A DNA stretch of 6,190 nt from the NCBI GenBank assembly GCA_030649775.1, contig JAUSFR010000084.1, forward strand, positions 1-6,190, in the 5' to 3' direction. The translations under genes and the position numbers were made by a program. The stretch comes from a bacterium. Lineage in GTDB: Bacteria; Patescibacteriota; Minisyncoccia; Phycocordibacterales; UBA10002. The notes below the pieces were generated by a model, which saw nothing but the letters and a program-made list of their open reading frames with translations, was not told the origin of the DNA and did not search any database. Of this stretch, positions 4,766-6,190 are shown piece after piece (the stretch's first letter is position 1; the number at the start of each line of letters is the position of its first letter).

Positions 4766-5703
4766 AGCGAGGTCCCCGCTTTTTCCATTTCTTCTTTTAA
4801 TTTCACCGAAATATCTTTGCGAAGCAGAAGCCCTTCGTGCCACGCAGTGGCGCCGAAAAAAGTGAGTCCGAGCAAACGGGAAAGGAACGTCTGAAATGTT
4901 TTCTCTTCGGTCATACATATGTTTCCGTCTTCCTCAAGGTCTATCATATTCAGAAACGCAAAGTCCGCGTTCTTCGCTTTCTGTATTTTCCGAAGTTCCT
5001 CAAGAATCTCCTGTTCGCGTTCCTTTGCGAGCTTCTTCGCGCCGATTATTTCAAGTTGAGCGATGACTACCGTCTTCCCACCGAAAGTAGACCAACAAAA
5101 GTCGCTCCAGAGACCTTCAGAAAGCCGCTCACCCGAAAGGTCGGATTTCGCCACAAACATTTCATGAATAAAGTGCACGTCCAAACCCGATTGCTTGCCT
5201 AGCCAAGCGAACGTATCCGTATCGCGCTTTGTGGTCCGGCTACTCTTGAAATTGAGCGTATTTGAAGCGATTGCGCCATAGAGAAGTATCGCCGAAGGTT
5301 TTGTTATCGGCGTACCCGACTCTATAAACCGCTCCGCGACAAGTGTCGCCGCGGCGCCAACTTTTTCTATCTGCACCTTTGCGTTTGGAAATTGCTCCGC
5401 CTGATGCACGTCACGATGGTCAATGATTTCTGTAACACGCTCCGGCACAATACTTCCCTCAAACATTGAGAGATTGCTGGTGTCTACGAGAACAATACGT
5501 TCGTACCCGTGCGCGTCGGCGAGCGAAAGCGGACGTGGCGCTCCCGACCGCTCCAGCACAAACGCCGCTTCGCTGTGGAGCCCGCCGATAATCCCCGCAA
5601 CCGCTTCTATACCGTTCTTGTTCATAAATTCCGCGTACGCAATGGCGCACGCCGTCCCGTCAAGGTCGGGGGTGATATATGACGTTACGAGTATCGGTTT
5701 CAT
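4762..5703 (-). CDS. DHH/DHHA2 phosphoesterase, family II pyrophosphatase-like
   Basis: This 313-residue cytosolic protein has the two-domain layout of family II (manganese) inorganic pyrophosphatases, which split pyrophosphate into phosphate. The DHH domain (about 1-190) shows TPDLDG (11-16), LVDTSN (71-76), IIDHRD (92-97), VGAAATL (114-120) and SNTLNFKSSRTT (146-157). The DHHA2 domain (about 195-313) shows GGKTVVIAQLE and the basic RKD near the C-terminus, in the place of the SRKK substrate-binding motif. Ligands D13, D15, D73 and H95 are kept. However, the family's first His is Y9, the second His of DHH is R96, and the Asp of the SDT motif is N147. Metal binding must therefore differ, and pyrophosphatase activity is doubtful; another phosphoester substrate or a regulatory role is possible. 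The stop TGA overlaps the M24 start (ATGA), implying coupled translation. Repeat E lies just upstream, and the ribosome site (GAGAAAG) is weak. Confidence 0.85.
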   Translation of the reverse strand: MKPILVTSYITPDLDGTACAIAYAEFMNKNGIEAVAGIIGGLHSEAAFVLERSGAPRPLSLADAHGYERIVLVDTSNLSMFEGSIVPERVTEIIDHRDVHQAEQFPNAKVQIEKVGAAATLVAERFIESGTPITKPSAILLYGAIASNTLNFKSSRTTKRDTDTFAWLGKQSGLDVHFIHEMFVAKSDLSGERLSEGLWSDFCWSTFGGKTVVIAQLEIIGAKKLAKEREQEILEELRKIQKAKNADFAFLNMIDLEEDGNICMTEEKTFQTFLSRLLGLTFFGATAWHEGLLLRKDISVKLKEEMEKAGTSL

Positions 5704-5720
5704 ATTTTCTTTCTCTTCCC

Positions 5721-5758
5721 TCTCCCCCTTTCCAAGGGGGAGATTGAGAGGGGGTGGG
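5721..5758. repeat. palindromic repeat E (intergenic, before the DHH gene)
   Basis: TCTCCCCCTT-TCC-AAGGGGGAGA (5721-5743) is a perfect 10-bp inverted repeat, followed by TTGAGAGGGGGTGGG. It has the same layout as repeat A: a C-run/G-run palindrome just before a start codon, in a gap of the same length (81 bases). It lies 17 bases upstream of the DHH ATG on the minus strand. Confidence 0.8.
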
Positions 5759-5784
5759 ATATAAGACGGTTTTGTGAATGATTT

Positions 5785-6147
5785 CTAAAACACTATTTCA
5801 TCCTCCTTCCGCCACGCGGGGTCAACGATGCACAGAAATTTCAAATCACCGGCGCCGATATTTTTAATATATTGCTTCGCGTCTGGAGGAATGACAATCG
5901 CCTGTCCCGCGTACACATTCGCCACTTCGTCACCAATATGCATCTCGCCTTCTCCTTCCAGAATGTAATACACTTCCGAGGTTTTGAGCGCGTGCGGAGT
6001 TGAACTTTCCCCCGCCTTCACTGTCGCGTGAGCCAAGCTGTAGCGAAATCCCGCATCCGACATTTTATCGGGATGCAAAAACTCGCGGAGAATCGTCTTA
6101 TCTCCCGCTAAAAATTCTTCACAATCTTTGAGGTCTTTGATTAACAT
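5785..6147 (-). CDS. small single-domain cupin protein
   Basis: This 120-residue beta-barrel protein of the cupin superfamily is probably cytosolic. Cupin motif 1 is visible as G46-(x)5-H52-x-L54-(x)3-E58-(x)6-G65 (TPHALKTSEVYYILEG). Motif 2 is visible as G81-(x)5-P87 ... Q92-(x)3-N96 (IVIPPDAKQYIKNIG). Of the four usual metal ligands only H52 and E58 remain; the second His of motif 1 is Leu and the His of motif 2 is Gln. It may bind metal weakly or bind a small ligand without metal. The substrate cannot be told from sequence; sugar-phosphate isomerases, dioxygenases and small sensors share the fold. The last residues, WRKEDEIVF, match the C-termini of similar short cupins. The start at 6147 has no Shine-Dalgarno site. 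Only 43 bases upstream are visible, and no promoter could be called with confidence. The gene lies 81 bases upstream of the DHH gene on the same strand. Confidence 0.88.
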   Translation of the reverse strand: MLIKDLKDCEEFLAGDKTILREFLHPDKMSDAGFRYSLAHATVKAGESSTPHALKTSEVYYILEGEGEMHIGDEVANVYAGQAIVIPPDAKQYIKNIGAGDLKFLCIVDPAWRKEDEIVF

Positions 6148-6190
6148 ATTTAACGCAGAAAAATCTTGTAATCAAACACCTCTTTATCTT

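Noticed and set aside
4766..4918. N-terminal extension of the M24 peptidase from the ATG at 4918
   Set aside because: The extra 51 residues overlap the DHHA2 domain coding region, are Arg/Phe-rich without family similarity, and the ATGA start at 4765 matches the usual N-terminus.
3373..5758. CRISPR array
   Set aside because: The palindromes vary in sequence and length, are irregularly spaced over 2.4 kb, lie partly inside a gene, and have no uniform spacers.
6148..6190. Promoter TTGATT/TTAAAT for the cupin gene
   Set aside because: The -10-like hexamer directly touches the ATG, so transcription would start inside the coding region. The upstream sequence is cut by the window edge, so no call is justified.

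Overview
The window appears to come from a compact bacterial genome. Several things point, by inference only, to a Patescibacteria/CPR lineage, probably Parcubacteria-like: single-domain conserved proteins (a DUF192 protein with an N-terminal anchor, a cupin, a DHH/DHHA2 phosphoesterase, an M24 peptidase), short leaders or none in front of some start codons, and many small palindromic repeats. The genetic code looks standard. TGA ends the DHH gene inside an ATGA overlap with the next start, and TAA ends two other genes.

Every native gene is on the minus strand. In transcription order (right to left) they are: a cupin protein (5785-6147); a family II pyrophosphatase-like DHH phosphoesterase (4762-5703); an M24 Xaa-Pro-type peptidase coupled to it by an ATGA overlap (3443-4765); a multi-pass membrane protein (2531-3361); a 62-residue charged protein with its own promoter and terminator (2208-2396); a DUF192 gene broken by an in-frame TAA (1651-2118); and the 5' part of the RNase P RNA gene rnpB, which runs off the left edge (1-242).

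The only plus-strand gene is the DDE transposase of a complete insertion sequence (284-1645). The element has imperfect terminal inverted repeats and is flanked by a 5-bp direct repeat, GATAA. It sits in the few bases between the DUF192 stop codon and the -35 box of the rnpB promoter, and both sites are left intact.

Five palindrome clusters of one family lie at 3373-3404, 3609-3672, 4255-4358, 4569-4602 and 5721-5758. Two are just upstream of start codons. The other three are inside the M24 peptidase gene, where they are translated in frame as extra loops while all five metal ligands are kept. This resembles the in-frame palindromic elements known from Rickettsia and is the most interesting structure in the window. 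Other points of note are the DHH protein, which has lost three metal-ligand residues of family II pyrophosphatases, and a perfect 21-bp-stem hairpin at 2464-2508. No CRISPR array, tRNA or phage genes were seen.
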